Assembly: GCA_965196605.1 (NCBI GenBank)
Contig: CBDAKK010000002.1
Coordinates: 124,001-188,000, forward strand
Direction: 5' to 3'
Length of the DNA stretch: 64,000 nt
Source: CBDAKK01 sp965196605
GTDB lineage: Bacteria; Spirochaetota; Spirochaetia; WTKD01; G963693115
In this document: one piece after another, positions 55,451-63,940 of the stretch
Layout: each line of letters starts with the position of its first letter
Position numbering within the stretch: the stretch's first letter is position 1
Program-made: the position numbers and the translations under genes
Notes under the pieces: model-generated
The model's database searches: none
Told to the model about the DNA's origin: nothing
Seen by the model: only the letters and a program-made list of their open reading frames with translations

Positions 55451-56717
55451 TTTGTGGGGACAGCACGCCCCCACACCCCCACTGCTGCCCCCTCTGCGCT
55501 ACGCGCGTGCAGTTTACCCGCCCACCGCCCTTTTTTGCGCAACGGCGCCCCTGTTTGCGCTTACGCGCGTGAGAGCTGCACGCCGTGTGTGTGATGGCTC
55601 ACGCCTTCTGTTGCCAAGCAGCCATTCTCAATACGCTATCCACTCGGGTGGCCGTTCTTTCTTTCTTTTCTTTAACATCCCTGTCAGCCTTAATACCCCA
55701 TCCATGGGGCGGCTGTCATGACGGAAAAGTCGAGAGCCGAAGGCGAACGGATGCAATCCTTTAGATTGCGGAGCGCAGCGTAGCAAAGATGTTACTTGCA
55801 TCAAAGAAAGAAAAGAACCAAAGAAAGAAAAGAAAACATCCTGTGAGCTAAAGCAGTAATGACAGAGATACTGTGCGCAAGTATTGCAAAGCATCAAAAC
55901 ACAAGCGTAGCGACAACCACGCCATGGATGGTACAAAAAGCGTGAGCAGTCAAGCTAAAGCAACCCGTACTTTGCACCTACAGTAAACAAGCGAAGTCAC
56001 CTGTGCGCAGCACTCAAAACGCGCAGCGCCAAACCACTTCTTTTTCTTTTTTTCTTTGGTACCTTTCTTGTTGTCGCTTGCTCTATTTCATGTTTCGCTA
56101 ACGCTCCACTATCTAGCAGTGGCGCCCGCTCGCTCTGCTCGCGTTATTTTGAAAAAAGAAAAAAGTCGTGAGCACGAAGAACGGGCGACGCCCGTGCCAC
56201 GGATGGCACGCATAGGGCGCCAAGGATGGACAGCCGCCCCATGGATGGGGCATTAAGGCTGCCAAGGACGGTGCGGCTAGAAACAATTGAAATAAGTGTC
56301 GCAACGCGACACAGAGATGGAGCTTATAGCAAAAAGCATACTGTGTGCTAAAGCAGTAATAACCTAGATACTGTGCGCAAGCATGGAGCTTGCATCCAAA
56401 GAAAAGACGAGAGCATAGCGACAACCACGCCACGGACGGCACAAGAAGCGTTTGTTTAATACGCGGGGGTGTGGGGGCGTGCCCCCACAGCGCGTTTTTC
56501 TTTTCTTTCTTTGGTACTCTTCTTTCTTTTCTTTTTGCGTCGCACAAAAAGAAAAGAAAGAAAGTACGGCTATCCGAAGACTTTGCACGCCGCGCTAGCG
56601 TCTTAGCCGCAGAAACGTTCACAAAAACCAGCGTCAGCTACAACACAGAAAGACGCGCGGAGCGCAAATAGGCGTCTTACCCAAGGGGGGGTGTGGGGGG
56701 ACACCCCCCCCACAAAG
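55451..56717. repeat. Intergenic cassette 7, the longest, bounded by inverted G/C hairpins
   Basis: The left hairpin (55453-55474) and the right one (56692-56717) enclose 1.27 kb. Inside are a plus-oriented composite element (55451 to about 55690), gatgcaa and ctaaagcagtaatgac modules (55795-55870), the ctagaaacaattgaaataag module with its GTGTCGC/GCGACAC hairpin (56277-56320), another ctaaagcagtaataac copy, an internal hairpin (56469-56490), and a reverse composite element (56520-56717). Near-perfect AT-rich arms of about 19 bp (56521-56560, ttctttcttttctttttg and its complement) form the strongest hairpin. No gene seen. Confidence 0.75.
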
Positions 56718-56757
56718 GCAAAAATACATAAGTCTAATTATATTTACCAATACCCCC

Positions 56758-56786
56758 TTGCAATAGTTATTACAACTCATTATACT
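56758..56786 (+). promoter_or_regulatory. Promoter of the HU/IHF-like gene
   Basis: TTGCAA (56758-56763) and TATACT (56781-56786) are exactly 17 bases apart. Initiation near 56793 gives a leader of about 55 bases before the ATG at 56848. It lies just outside the right end of cassette 7. Confidence 0.6.
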
Positions 56787-56847
56787 ACTAGCATAATGCA
56801 TCATGTGTACTACAGTAGATGCAAACATTTTTTATTAGGAAGACATA

Positions 56848-57555
56848 ATGAGTCTTAAATATTCACTGAGTGAGGCGCTTCTTACGTCATCACCCAACGA
56901 CTACCAAGCGCGCGCAGAGGACGTGAAAAGCCACGACCTTGCCAGCATTACCGAACGTATGGTGCAAAAGGGCACCACGGTGACACGCACCGACACCATT
57001 GCGGTGCTCAACGCCTTTTTTGAGGTGCTTACTGAAATAACCAAGAATGGCGAAGCCATCAACTTGGAGCTTTTCAAGACGCACTTTTCCATACAAGGCT
57101 TGTTTCACGGAGCAACCGACTCCTTTGACCCCAAGCGCCACCACATCAAGATAAACATGCACGCGGGCGCGCGCCTCAAAAAGGTATTGGAGAACCTTCC
57201 GCTCACCAAAACCGCCCCCACAGAGACGCTGCCCCACATTCTTGAGGTACGAAACATCACGGACGGCAGCATCAATGGCCGCATTACCACCAAGGGCGTG
57301 GTTGAAATTATCGGCAACCTACTCAAGGTGGACGGGCCAAACAAGCAAAACGGCGTCTACTTTGTGGCTGCGGACAAAAGCGAACACAAGGTGCAAACCA
57401 TCATAGAAAAGAAACCCGCTCGCCTCATCGCCATGGTACCCGACATGCCCAAGGGACCCTACACCCTTGAAGTACGCACTCAGTGCACTACCGGCAATTC
57501 CCTCATAAAAAACACCCGCGCAGGTGTTTTTACACACACCCTACAAGCAAGCTAA
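56848..57555 (+). CDS. HU/IHF-like DNA-binding protein with C-terminal Ig-like domain (DUF4469 type)
   Basis: The 235-residue protein has an N-terminal IHF/HU-fold domain (about residues 1-125: ITERMVQKGTTVTRTDTIAVLNAFFEVL, then GEAINLELFKTHFSIQGLF and RHHIKINMHAGARLKKVLEN). The C-terminal domain (about 130-235) resembles the Ig-like DUF4469 domain, ending in GPYTLEVRTQCTTG. Such proteins are abundant in Bacteroidetes; their role is nucleoid-related or unknown. Here the gene stands alone between two hairpin-bounded cassettes with a good promoter and an AGGAAG ribosome site, so a link to cassette DNA is conceivable but unproven. Confidence 0.8.
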   Translation: MSLKYSLSEALLTSSPNDYQARAEDVKSHDLASITERMVQKGTTVTRTDTIAVLNAFFEVLTEITKNGEAINLELFKTHFSIQGLFHGATDSFDPKRHHIKINMHAGARLKKVLENLPLTKTAPTETLPHILEVRNITDGSINGRITTKGVVEIIGNLLKVDGPNKQNGVYFVAADKSEHKVQTIIEKKPARLIAMVPDMPKGPYTLEVRTQCTTGNSLIKNTRAGVFTHTLQAS

Positions 57556-57572
57556 TGCTTCTTCTAGCTTTG

Positions 57573-57626
57573 AGGTGTTTCATAAAACACCAGTGTGAAC
57601 CCTCATTCACACTGGCGGAAACACCT
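57573..57626 (+). terminator. Nested inverted repeats after the HU/IHF-like gene
   Basis: The outer arms AGGTGTTTC (57573-57581) and GAAACACCT (57618-57626) are perfect over 9 bp. They enclose a perfect 10-bp stem CCAGTGTGAA/TTCACACTGG (57590-57599, 57606-57615). It lies 17 bases past the stop. No T-run follows, so termination is not certain; a protected mRNA end or protein site is possible. Confidence 0.5.
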
Positions 57627-57650
57627 CCCCGCACATGCGGGCACACGCAC

Positions 57651-57760
57651 AGCCTGCACTAGGCTACGCAATCATGCCGCACTAGGCTACGCCCTAGCCT
57701 GCACTAGACTACGCGCTAGCCTGCACTAGACTACACGCTAGCCTGCACTAGACTACACAC
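57651..57760. repeat. Short tandem repeat, 22-bp unit
   Basis: Three near-identical copies of CTAGCCTGCACTAGACTAC plus a 3-base tail start at 57694, 57716 and 57738, preceded by two decayed copies. Each contains CTAG twice. It is not shared with the other cassettes. Confidence 0.7.
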
Positions 57761-57810
57761 TCCCTCAGCCCTAAGGGAACACCTCCCCCGCCCCTGAGGG
57801 AACACTCCCC

Positions 57811-58462
57811 TTTGTGGGGGCAGCACACACGCGTATGCCCGCCCGCCATCCCTTTGTGGGGGGTGACCCCACGCCCCTCCCTTTGAGTAAGACGCCTATT
57901 TGCGCTTACGCGCGTGAGGCTACACGCCATGTGTGTTTTGCTTACGCTTTGTCCGTGCACGCTTTCTGTGGTCAAGCAGCCACGCCTGCTATGATATACG
58001 CTCGGATGACTGTTCTTTTTCTTTTCTTTTTGAGGACGCAAAAAGAAAAGAAAAAGAACCAAAAAGAAAAGAAAAACATCCTGTGTGGCTACGCCATAGG
58101 GACTAAGAAACGGGTATAGGAAGCTACGCGAGCGGGGCTACGCCATGGTAACAAAGGCACTGAGTTTTAGAGAGGCTACGCCATAGGAAACAAGAGACGT
58201 GAACAAGCAACAAAGTCACCTGTGCGCAGCACTCAAGACGCGCAGCGCCGAACCACTTCTTTTTCTTTTTTTCTTTGGTACCTTTCTTTTTTCTTTTTGA
58301 AAAAAGAAAAAAGAAAGTACGGCCACCCGAAGTGTTTGCATAGTGCGTGCTAGCCGTGGCAACAAGAGGCGTTCATACAACACCGCGTTAGCAAAACTGC
58401 GATAGCTGCACGCGCGGAGCGCAAAACGACCAACAGGGGGGTGCGGGGGCGTGCCCCCGTCA
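57811..58462. repeat. Intergenic cassette 8, bounded by inverted G/C hairpins
   Basis: The left end has one partial and one full hairpin (57811-57826 and 57853-57876). The right hairpin (58443-58462, GCGGGGGC-GT-GCCCCCGT) overlaps the stop codon of the DUF115 gene. Inside are a plus-oriented composite element to about 58060 with AT-rich arms, the ggctacgccatagggac module (58084-58190), and a reverse composite element (58270-58458) with its own AT-rich arms. No gene seen. Confidence 0.75.
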
Positions 58463-60406
58463 GGCTTGTGCACACGCATGTGCTAAACTTTGTTGCACAA
58501 GCTGGTGCAAGGTGTGGGCGCAGTTGTGCATGCGTTTGTACAGCTTGTGCGCGCTTGCTCCGGTAGTGTTTTGTGGGGCTGTGTCGTGTGGGGCAGCGCC
58601 CCCTCCATGGGTTAGTATGTTCTGGATGTCCTTTTGTAGAAAAAAGCCGACAAGCTCTGCTGCGCTGGGGCGCTGCGTCTGCACTTGGCTATGTACTTGG
58701 CTATGTACTTGCTTGTGCGCGTGGTCGTCTTGCAGCAGCTGGCGCTCTATGCGCTGCAGGCTTTGTAGTTGGTGCGCGCTGCTTGTGCCTTGCATGAGCT
58801 TGTGGGCAAGCTGCTGCGCGCGCGCGCACAGCCTTGCAAAGGCCTCCAGTGTTTTGCACAGGTGCTGCGCGTTTTGGCGCATGGTTTGCGGTGCTTGTGG
58901 CGCCCCATGTGGCAGTGCCCCATGTTGTGATAATGCACGCTGCTGGGCAAGGCGCGCGGCTAGGTCTTGGCGTGCGTTCTTTGCAGTGCCGCGTCGCATT
59001 TCTTGCAGCACGGCGTCTACTTCGCAGTGTTGCACTGCGGGTATGCGCGCGGCCTCCTTACAAAAGGTGTAGGTGCGCATGTGGGGAAACCTTTTGTGTA
59101 TGGTGGCAAACCACTGGTGGTAGACCATCAAGCGCGCGTCAGTCAAGACGGGCTTGTTGTTGTATGCCGGCACGGCGCGCAAGGGGGCTGCGTTAAAGCT
59201 GCGGTACAAGGCGTTTTCTGCGCATGCCGTGCGCGTGCTGCGCTGGTGTACGGCGTTTTCAAAGCTGCAGCCCCTGCTGTGGCTTGCGTGCAGGGGGTAG
59301 GACAGGTCTAGCCCCACGCTGTATATGCGCGTTATGCCCATGTAGCGCAGGGCGTCCCATGCAAAGGTGGCAACCGAGCCCCCGGAGTGTATTTCTGCGT
59401 CAAAGTCCATGCCGTGGCAGAGTGCCTGCGCAAGGGGCATGGTGGGCTTGCTTACAAAAAAGCTACTCTCGCGCGGCGCAAGTTGAAAGAGGCGCGGGGA
59501 TGCGGCAAGGTCTATGAGGTAGTGCGGCGCGCCCGCGCTGTGCCAGTGCAAGTGTTGTGTGTTGATGTATTGCGGGTCTACTGAGCATATAAAGTCGGGG
59601 ATTATGCCGTGTTGCAACAAGGGGGCTACGGCGGTGTCGACGGCCACCACAAGCATGTGCGGGGCAAGGGCTTGTATGTGGGGAATGCCGCCGTAGAGGC
59701 TGGGTCCTGCGCAGCAGAGCAGTGCGGCGTGGTTGCTGCATGCGTGCTGTAGCGCTGAAAGCGAGGTGAGGCGCGGGGCGTACCATGTGCAATTGCGCAC
59801 GGTGTTGCTTTGCCACAGGCGCGAGAATTGCTCAAGCGTGTTGTCGTTGACTTGCACGCGCGTTTGGTAGCTGTCCAGTTCTGCGCAGAGCGCGGCCATG
59901 TGCTGGGGCTCAAAAAAGCGCTTTGCTATGTGGCTTTGCACAACGCGCGGCTTGCGCAGGCCTCGCTCGCGCAAGTACTCGCTTATGTCCGTAGGCTGTG
60001 GCATAACAAAAAAGGTGTGCGTGCCGTGCGCCTCGGGGCGCGGGTAGCGCCACTGGTGGAGTAGGCTTGCAAAGAGCGCCGCGTCATATTCCACACACAG
60101 CAGTGGTGTGTCGCGGTAGCGCTGGGTGAGCTGCGTGAGCGCGTAGCCAAGCCCCGCGCCTATGAGTACGATGCTGTCGAAGGTGTCCTTCTCTACAGCT
60201 TTAACTGTATTAAGGGCTTCTTGGTGGGGGTCGTAGGCGCTGTGGAGGGCAAGGTTTTTGTAGCGTGCGGTGGCGGCGCGCGTCTTTTTTGCCGTCAATA
60301 TTTGGAGCTGCGTCTCTGTGGGTGGCGCTAGTGTTGTGGTGCTGTATATGGTGCAGGTGCTGAGGTTGTGGGTCAAGGCGTCTGCGTGCGGGGTGGGGTT
60401 TTGCAT
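58460..60406 (-). CDS. DUF115 / MptE-like (motility accessory factor-like) protein
   Basis: The protein belongs to the DUF115 family, which includes Campylobacter Maf-type flagellar glycosylation proteins and archaeal 6-hydroxymethylpterin kinases. The core is LLCCAGPSLYGGIPHI, then VVAVDTAVAPLLQHGIIPDFICSVDPQ, and later SGGSVATFAWDALRYMGI. The C-terminal 150 residues are Gln/His/Ala-rich and include the slippage-prone VHSQVHSQVQTQ (three 12-bp repeats). In spirochaetes a role in sugar modification of periplasmic flagellins is plausible. The stop lies within the hairpin of cassette 8. The ATG at 60406 gives 648 residues; a TTG at 60484 inside the pbp gene would add 26. Confidence 0.8.
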   Translation of the reverse strand: MQNPTPHADALTHNLSTCTIYSTTTLAPPTETQLQILTAKKTRAATARYKNLALHSAYDPHQEALNTVKAVEKDTFDSIVLIGAGLGYALTQLTQRYRDTPLLCVEYDAALFASLLHQWRYPRPEAHGTHTFFVMPQPTDISEYLRERGLRKPRVVQSHIAKRFFEPQHMAALCAELDSYQTRVQVNDNTLEQFSRLWQSNTVRNCTWYAPRLTSLSALQHACSNHAALLCCAGPSLYGGIPHIQALAPHMLVVAVDTAVAPLLQHGIIPDFICSVDPQYINTQHLHWHSAGAPHYLIDLAASPRLFQLAPRESSFFVSKPTMPLAQALCHGMDFDAEIHSGGSVATFAWDALRYMGITRIYSVGLDLSYPLHASHSRGCSFENAVHQRSTRTACAENALYRSFNAAPLRAVPAYNNKPVLTDARLMVYHQWFATIHKRFPHMRTYTFCKEAARIPAVQHCEVDAVLQEMRRGTAKNARQDLAARLAQQRALSQHGALPHGAPQAPQTMRQNAQHLCKTLEAFARLCARAQQLAHKLMQGTSSAHQLQSLQRIERQLLQDDHAHKQVHSQVHSQVQTQRPSAAELVGFFLQKDIQNILTHGGGAAPHDTAPQNTTGASAHKLYKRMHNCAHTLHQLVQQSLAHACAQA

Positions 60407-60446
60407 GTGTGGGGCTACGTTTGCACGGGGGAGGAGTGGGCGCGTG

Positions 60447-62309
60447 TTATTCAAAATAAAGCGTGAGTTGGGGCTGTGTGCCAATGGGGCTGCCTGCGGC
60501 GGGTTCTTGCGCTACCACGTGTCCGCTGCCTTTGAGCCTTAGTTTTACGCTGCTTTGGGCAAAAAGCGTCCATATTTGCCGTTTACTGAGGCCTCGGTAG
60601 CTTTGGTAGGTGCTGCTTTTTATGCGCATGGGCTTCACGCGCTGTGTTGTGGGTGCGGTGGCGCTGTGTTGAAAGGTGACTGTTTGTCCGGCTATGCCCA
60701 TGTAGGGGAGTATGAAGCTGAGCATTTTGCGTAGCATGGGGGCGGCGGTTCGTCCTCCGTATGTCTCGCCCGAGGTTGGTTTGTGTATTGCTGCGTATAT
60801 GATGATGCGTGGCTTTTCTGTTGGTACTATGGCGAGTGCTGATGCGATGAAGGCTTCTTCAGAATACTGCTTTTGCTGTATATCGTAGACTTGTGCGGTG
60901 CCTGTTTTGGCGGATATGGATATGCCGTCTATGCGCATGCGGTGTGCCGTGCCGCCGGGTTCGGTGCTGGTTTTCATCATGCGTAATATGGTGGTGGCGG
61001 TGCGTTCGCTTATGGCTCTGCGTACGGAGGTGGGGGTGGCGCTGTAGAGTGTTGTGCCCTCATGGGAGACTATTTTTTTTATCAGCTGAGGTTGTAGGAC
61101 TACGCCGCCGTTGGTAATTGCGGTGGCGGCGCGCACCATTTGCATGGCGGTTGTCGCTATTTCTTGCCCAAAGCCTATGGTGTGCTTGGAGCGCGCCGAC
61201 CAGCGCTCGGGGCTGTGGAGTATTCCCGAGTGTTCTCCGGGTAGGGGCACGCCTGTTTTTTCGCCAAAGCCAAAGCGCTTGAGGTACTCAAAGAATTGCT
61301 GCGCGTCCATGCGCGACATGGCGTGTGATATGCCTACGTTGCTGGAGTACTTGATGATTTGGGAGGTGGTGATGCGTCCGGGTGGGTACCATACGTCAGT
61401 AATGGTAAAGCCGTATTTGGCAGAGGTGAAGGGTACGGAGGCGTTGAAGGTGGAGGTGGGGCTTATGATGCCGGAGTCTAAAAAGCTTGCTACGGTAAAG
61501 ACTTTAAAGACGCTGCCGGGTTCGTAGTTGTACTGAATAATTTTGTTGGAGAGGCGTTCTTGTGGGTAGCGGTAGTACTGGTTGTTGTCAAAGCTTGGAA
61601 TGCTTACGTAGGAGAGAATTTCGCCCGTGGTGGCGTCCATGAGTATGGTGTCTATGTAGGCTGCTTGCGCTTCTTTTTGGGTTTCTTTTATTATTTCTTC
61701 TATGCTTTTTTGTAGTATGGAGTCTATGGTGAGGTGTACGGAGGCGCCTACTGCGTTTTGTGCTGGTTGGAGGTAGGCGTCATAGGTGTATTCTATGCCG
61801 TCAAGGCCTTTTTGGGTGCTGCCGTAGTAGCCTATGGCCCCTGCTATGGAGTCTTTGCCGGGGTATTCCCTCCACGAAACGGGGTGGAGTTGTACGCCCT
61901 TGAGTTTGCCTTCTGCTTGGAGCGCCTTTATTACATCGTGTTCTGCCTTTGAGATGCGGCGTTTTATTTGTACGTACTTTACGGGGTCTTGTAGCTGCTG
62001 GGTGAGTCGTGCTTGGGGTATGGAGAGGGTCTGGGAGAGTTGGGTTATGACTTCTTGGGGCTTGTGGGTGTCTATGAGGCGTAGTCCGACGTTCCAGCGT
62101 TTTATTTGCATGGCGAGGATGTTGTCGTTTCTGTCAAAGATGGCGCCACGTTCTGTGTAGTGGTTTTTGTTTTGCGTGCTGCGGTAGGGCTCTTGCGCAC
62201 TTGCACGCGTGCGCATGCTGCCGCCTTGCAATGAAATTACTTTCCCAATGGTTAAGAGCGAGAATGCGCTCATGATGGCAAAGAGGCTGAGCCACACGGT
62301 CTTGGTCAT
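60447..62309 (-). CDS. ftsI: Penicillin-binding protein, FtsI/SpoVD-type transpeptidase with PASTA domain
   Basis: This class B PBP cross-links septal peptidoglycan. The 620-residue protein has one N-terminal membrane segment (about residues 5-28), the PBP dimerisation domain, and the transpeptidase motifs SxxK (GSVFKVF, Ser266), SSN (YSSNVG) and KTG (AKTGTAQVY). It ends in one PASTA domain (GLSKRQIWTL...VVAQEPAAGSPIG). The PASTA tail is more like SpoVD/Gram-positive forms than E. coli FtsI. It is the first gene of a short minus-strand row, with DUF115 following, and diverges from the M23 peptidase gene. No mraZ/rsmH/ftsL genes lie upstream here. Confidence 0.92.
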   Translation of the reverse strand: MTKTVWLSLFAIMSAFSLLTIGKVISLQGGSMRTRASAQEPYRSTQNKNHYTERGAIFDRNDNILAMQIKRWNVGLRLIDTHKPQEVITQLSQTLSIPQARLTQQLQDPVKYVQIKRRISKAEHDVIKALQAEGKLKGVQLHPVSWREYPGKDSIAGAIGYYGSTQKGLDGIEYTYDAYLQPAQNAVGASVHLTIDSILQKSIEEIIKETQKEAQAAYIDTILMDATTGEILSYVSIPSFDNNQYYRYPQERLSNKIIQYNYEPGSVFKVFTVASFLDSGIISPTSTFNASVPFTSAKYGFTITDVWYPPGRITTSQIIKYSSNVGISHAMSRMDAQQFFEYLKRFGFGEKTGVPLPGEHSGILHSPERWSARSKHTIGFGQEIATTAMQMVRAATAITNGGVVLQPQLIKKIVSHEGTTLYSATPTSVRRAISERTATTILRMMKTSTEPGGTAHRMRIDGISISAKTGTAQVYDIQQKQYSEEAFIASALAIVPTEKPRIIIYAAIHKPTSGETYGGRTAAPMLRKMLSFILPYMGIAGQTVTFQHSATAPTTQRVKPMRIKSSTYQSYRGLSKRQIWTLFAQSSVKLRLKGSGHVVAQEPAAGSPIGTQPQLTLYFE

Positions 62310-62494
62310 AAATAATTAGTCCTCTGCTTTCTAGTTTTTGGCGTTGTTTTGCCTATACTATTAATAGGTATCGTCATTCGCTGGCATAACTATACATCTT
62401 TAGGTACTGTGACGCCTTGTTTCATGGGTGGGGTGGGAGTTTTTAGGAGTTTCCGCTTTATTTATGGAGTAAATGTGACGATATCTACAATACT

Positions 62495-63856
62495 ATGAAT
62501 AGTTTTTCCTCACGTGAATATAATGATTCACCATTTGGCTACGGTGTGTCGTGGAGTACTGCTAACGCCGTCACGACAGGCGATGGGGATGCTATGAAAG
62601 GGAGTGTTCACATGGGCAGTGCTGCTATGAATTCAAGGGATGGAGTACTCGATACGCCAATTGCGTATAGTAATTTTACCTTCGATAAGTATTCCAAGGT
62701 AGAGCAGAAGTTTCGTAATTATCATAAGTTTGTGGCGCAAACCTCCATGGCGCAGAAGAAGCCGAAGCAGTTTGCCAACTACGGTGCTGCGGTGCATGCT
62801 GGGGTTGCGAGCAAGGCTTCTGGACAGGCGGTGGCGGTGCTTCCTGCTGCCTTCAGGGTCTTTGTCGCACCCTGTGTTCGTGGCATTGATGGTGTTTTAA
62901 GTTTTCTTGCAAGAATAAAGCTTGCCTACTTGGCGCTTGTGGTGAGTGTCATTTTGGGCTATGTGCTGGATATGTATTATTGGAATACGTCCTCAAATAG
63001 TTTCTTGTATCCCACGAGAAGGCATCTTTTGCAGAGAATCAATGACACCTATACATCCGCGGGGCATGTGGTGCGCCCCAACATGCAAAAGCTTAAGAAC
63101 ATAGACATGACGCAGTTTACTGCGGTTGAGAAAAAGCAGTATACGCTCCAGAGTGGGGATACCTTGTTGGCCATTGCTATTGCAAACGATATAAGTATAG
63201 ATACGCTTATCAGTTGGAACAAGATATCGGATGCCTTGCGTATTAGGGAGGGTAAGGAGCTTATCATTCCTAATAAGGATGGGCTTATTCATGTTGTCAA
63301 GAGTGGGGAGAGTATTGCTTCTATTGCACAGCGTTATAACATAAGCGAGAACAAGATACTCGACATGAATGATATGCAGAGTTTGGTGCTCAGCCCGGGC
63401 ATGGATTTGTTTATTCCGGGGGTCAAGCTTGATTCCTTTGACAGGGGGCTGGTGCTTGGCACGGTTTTTCAAACGCCTTTGGCGGGTTGGCGCGCGCTTA
63501 GCTCGGGGTACGGCTATAGGATAAGTCCCATTACCAAGAAGCGCTCGTTTCACAATGGTATAGATATAACGAGTGCGCATGGAAGCGCTATATATGCTGC
63601 AAGTGGTGGGGTTGTTACCTATGTGAGTAGCAGTAACCCGGTGTTTGGCAAGGTTGTTATTGTGCGTCATGCGCGGGGGTTTCAGACGCTGTACGGGCAT
63701 ATGAGTACCATTGGGGTAACGCAGGGGCAACGCGTCAGCAGGGGCGAAGTAATTGGTAGGGTTGGCAGTACGGGGTGGAGTACCGGTCCGCACTTGCATT
63801 TTTCCATCATACAAAATGGGGTGTCTGTTAATCCGCTTAAGTACGTGCGTTTGTAG
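62495..63856 (+). CDS. LysM- and M23-domain peptidoglycan hydrolase
   Basis: The 453-residue protein has a cytoplasmic N-terminal region, one membrane segment (about residues 146-165, KLAYLALVVSVILGYVLDMY), two LysM domains (YTLQSGDTLLAIAIANDIS, about 215-260; HVVKSGESIASIAQRYNIS, about 265-310), and an M23 endopeptidase domain. Its zinc ligands are His353 and Asp in HNGIDI and the His residues of GPHLHFS. It cleaves or binds periplasmic peptidoglycan, and its divergent arrangement from the PBP gene suggests matched roles in cell-wall turnover. No strong ribosome site; a 24-codon frame (62424-62498) ends overlapping its ATG. Confidence 0.92.
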   Translation: MNSFSSREYNDSPFGYGVSWSTANAVTTGDGDAMKGSVHMGSAAMNSRDGVLDTPIAYSNFTFDKYSKVEQKFRNYHKFVAQTSMAQKKPKQFANYGAAVHAGVASKASGQAVAVLPAAFRVFVAPCVRGIDGVLSFLARIKLAYLALVVSVILGYVLDMYYWNTSSNSFLYPTRRHLLQRINDTYTSAGHVVRPNMQKLKNIDMTQFTAVEKKQYTLQSGDTLLAIAIANDISIDTLISWNKISDALRIREGKELIIPNKDGLIHVVKSGESIASIAQRYNISENKILDMNDMQSLVLSPGMDLFIPGVKLDSFDRGLVLGTVFQTPLAGWRALSSGYGYRISPITKKRSFHNGIDITSAHGSAIYAASGGVVTYVSSSNPVFGKVVIVRHARGFQTLYGHMSTIGVTQGQRVSRGEVIGRVGSTGWSTGPHLHFSIIQNGVSVNPLKYVRL

Positions 63857-63940
63857 TCTTGCTGCGGGCATGCCTTGTGCACAGGTACTCCGCGCCTTGC
63901 GGGTCTTGGTGTGCCTTGCGGGTGCGGGGGTGCCTAGGCT

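Noticed and set aside
55628..56671. Open frames inside cassette 7 of 70-170 codons
   Set aside because: They run through hairpins and AT-rich arms; the same modules in other cassettes are frameshifted and reversed, so no coding constraint is seen.
685..58462. Cassettes as integron gene cassettes with attC sites
   Set aside because: No open reading frame per cassette, no attC-like core sites (RYYYAAC/GTTRRRY) at the joins, and no integrase in the window.
62424..62498. 24-codon leader peptide overlapping the M23 start
   Set aside because: No ribosome site, unremarkable sequence, and the overlap (ATGA) can arise by chance.
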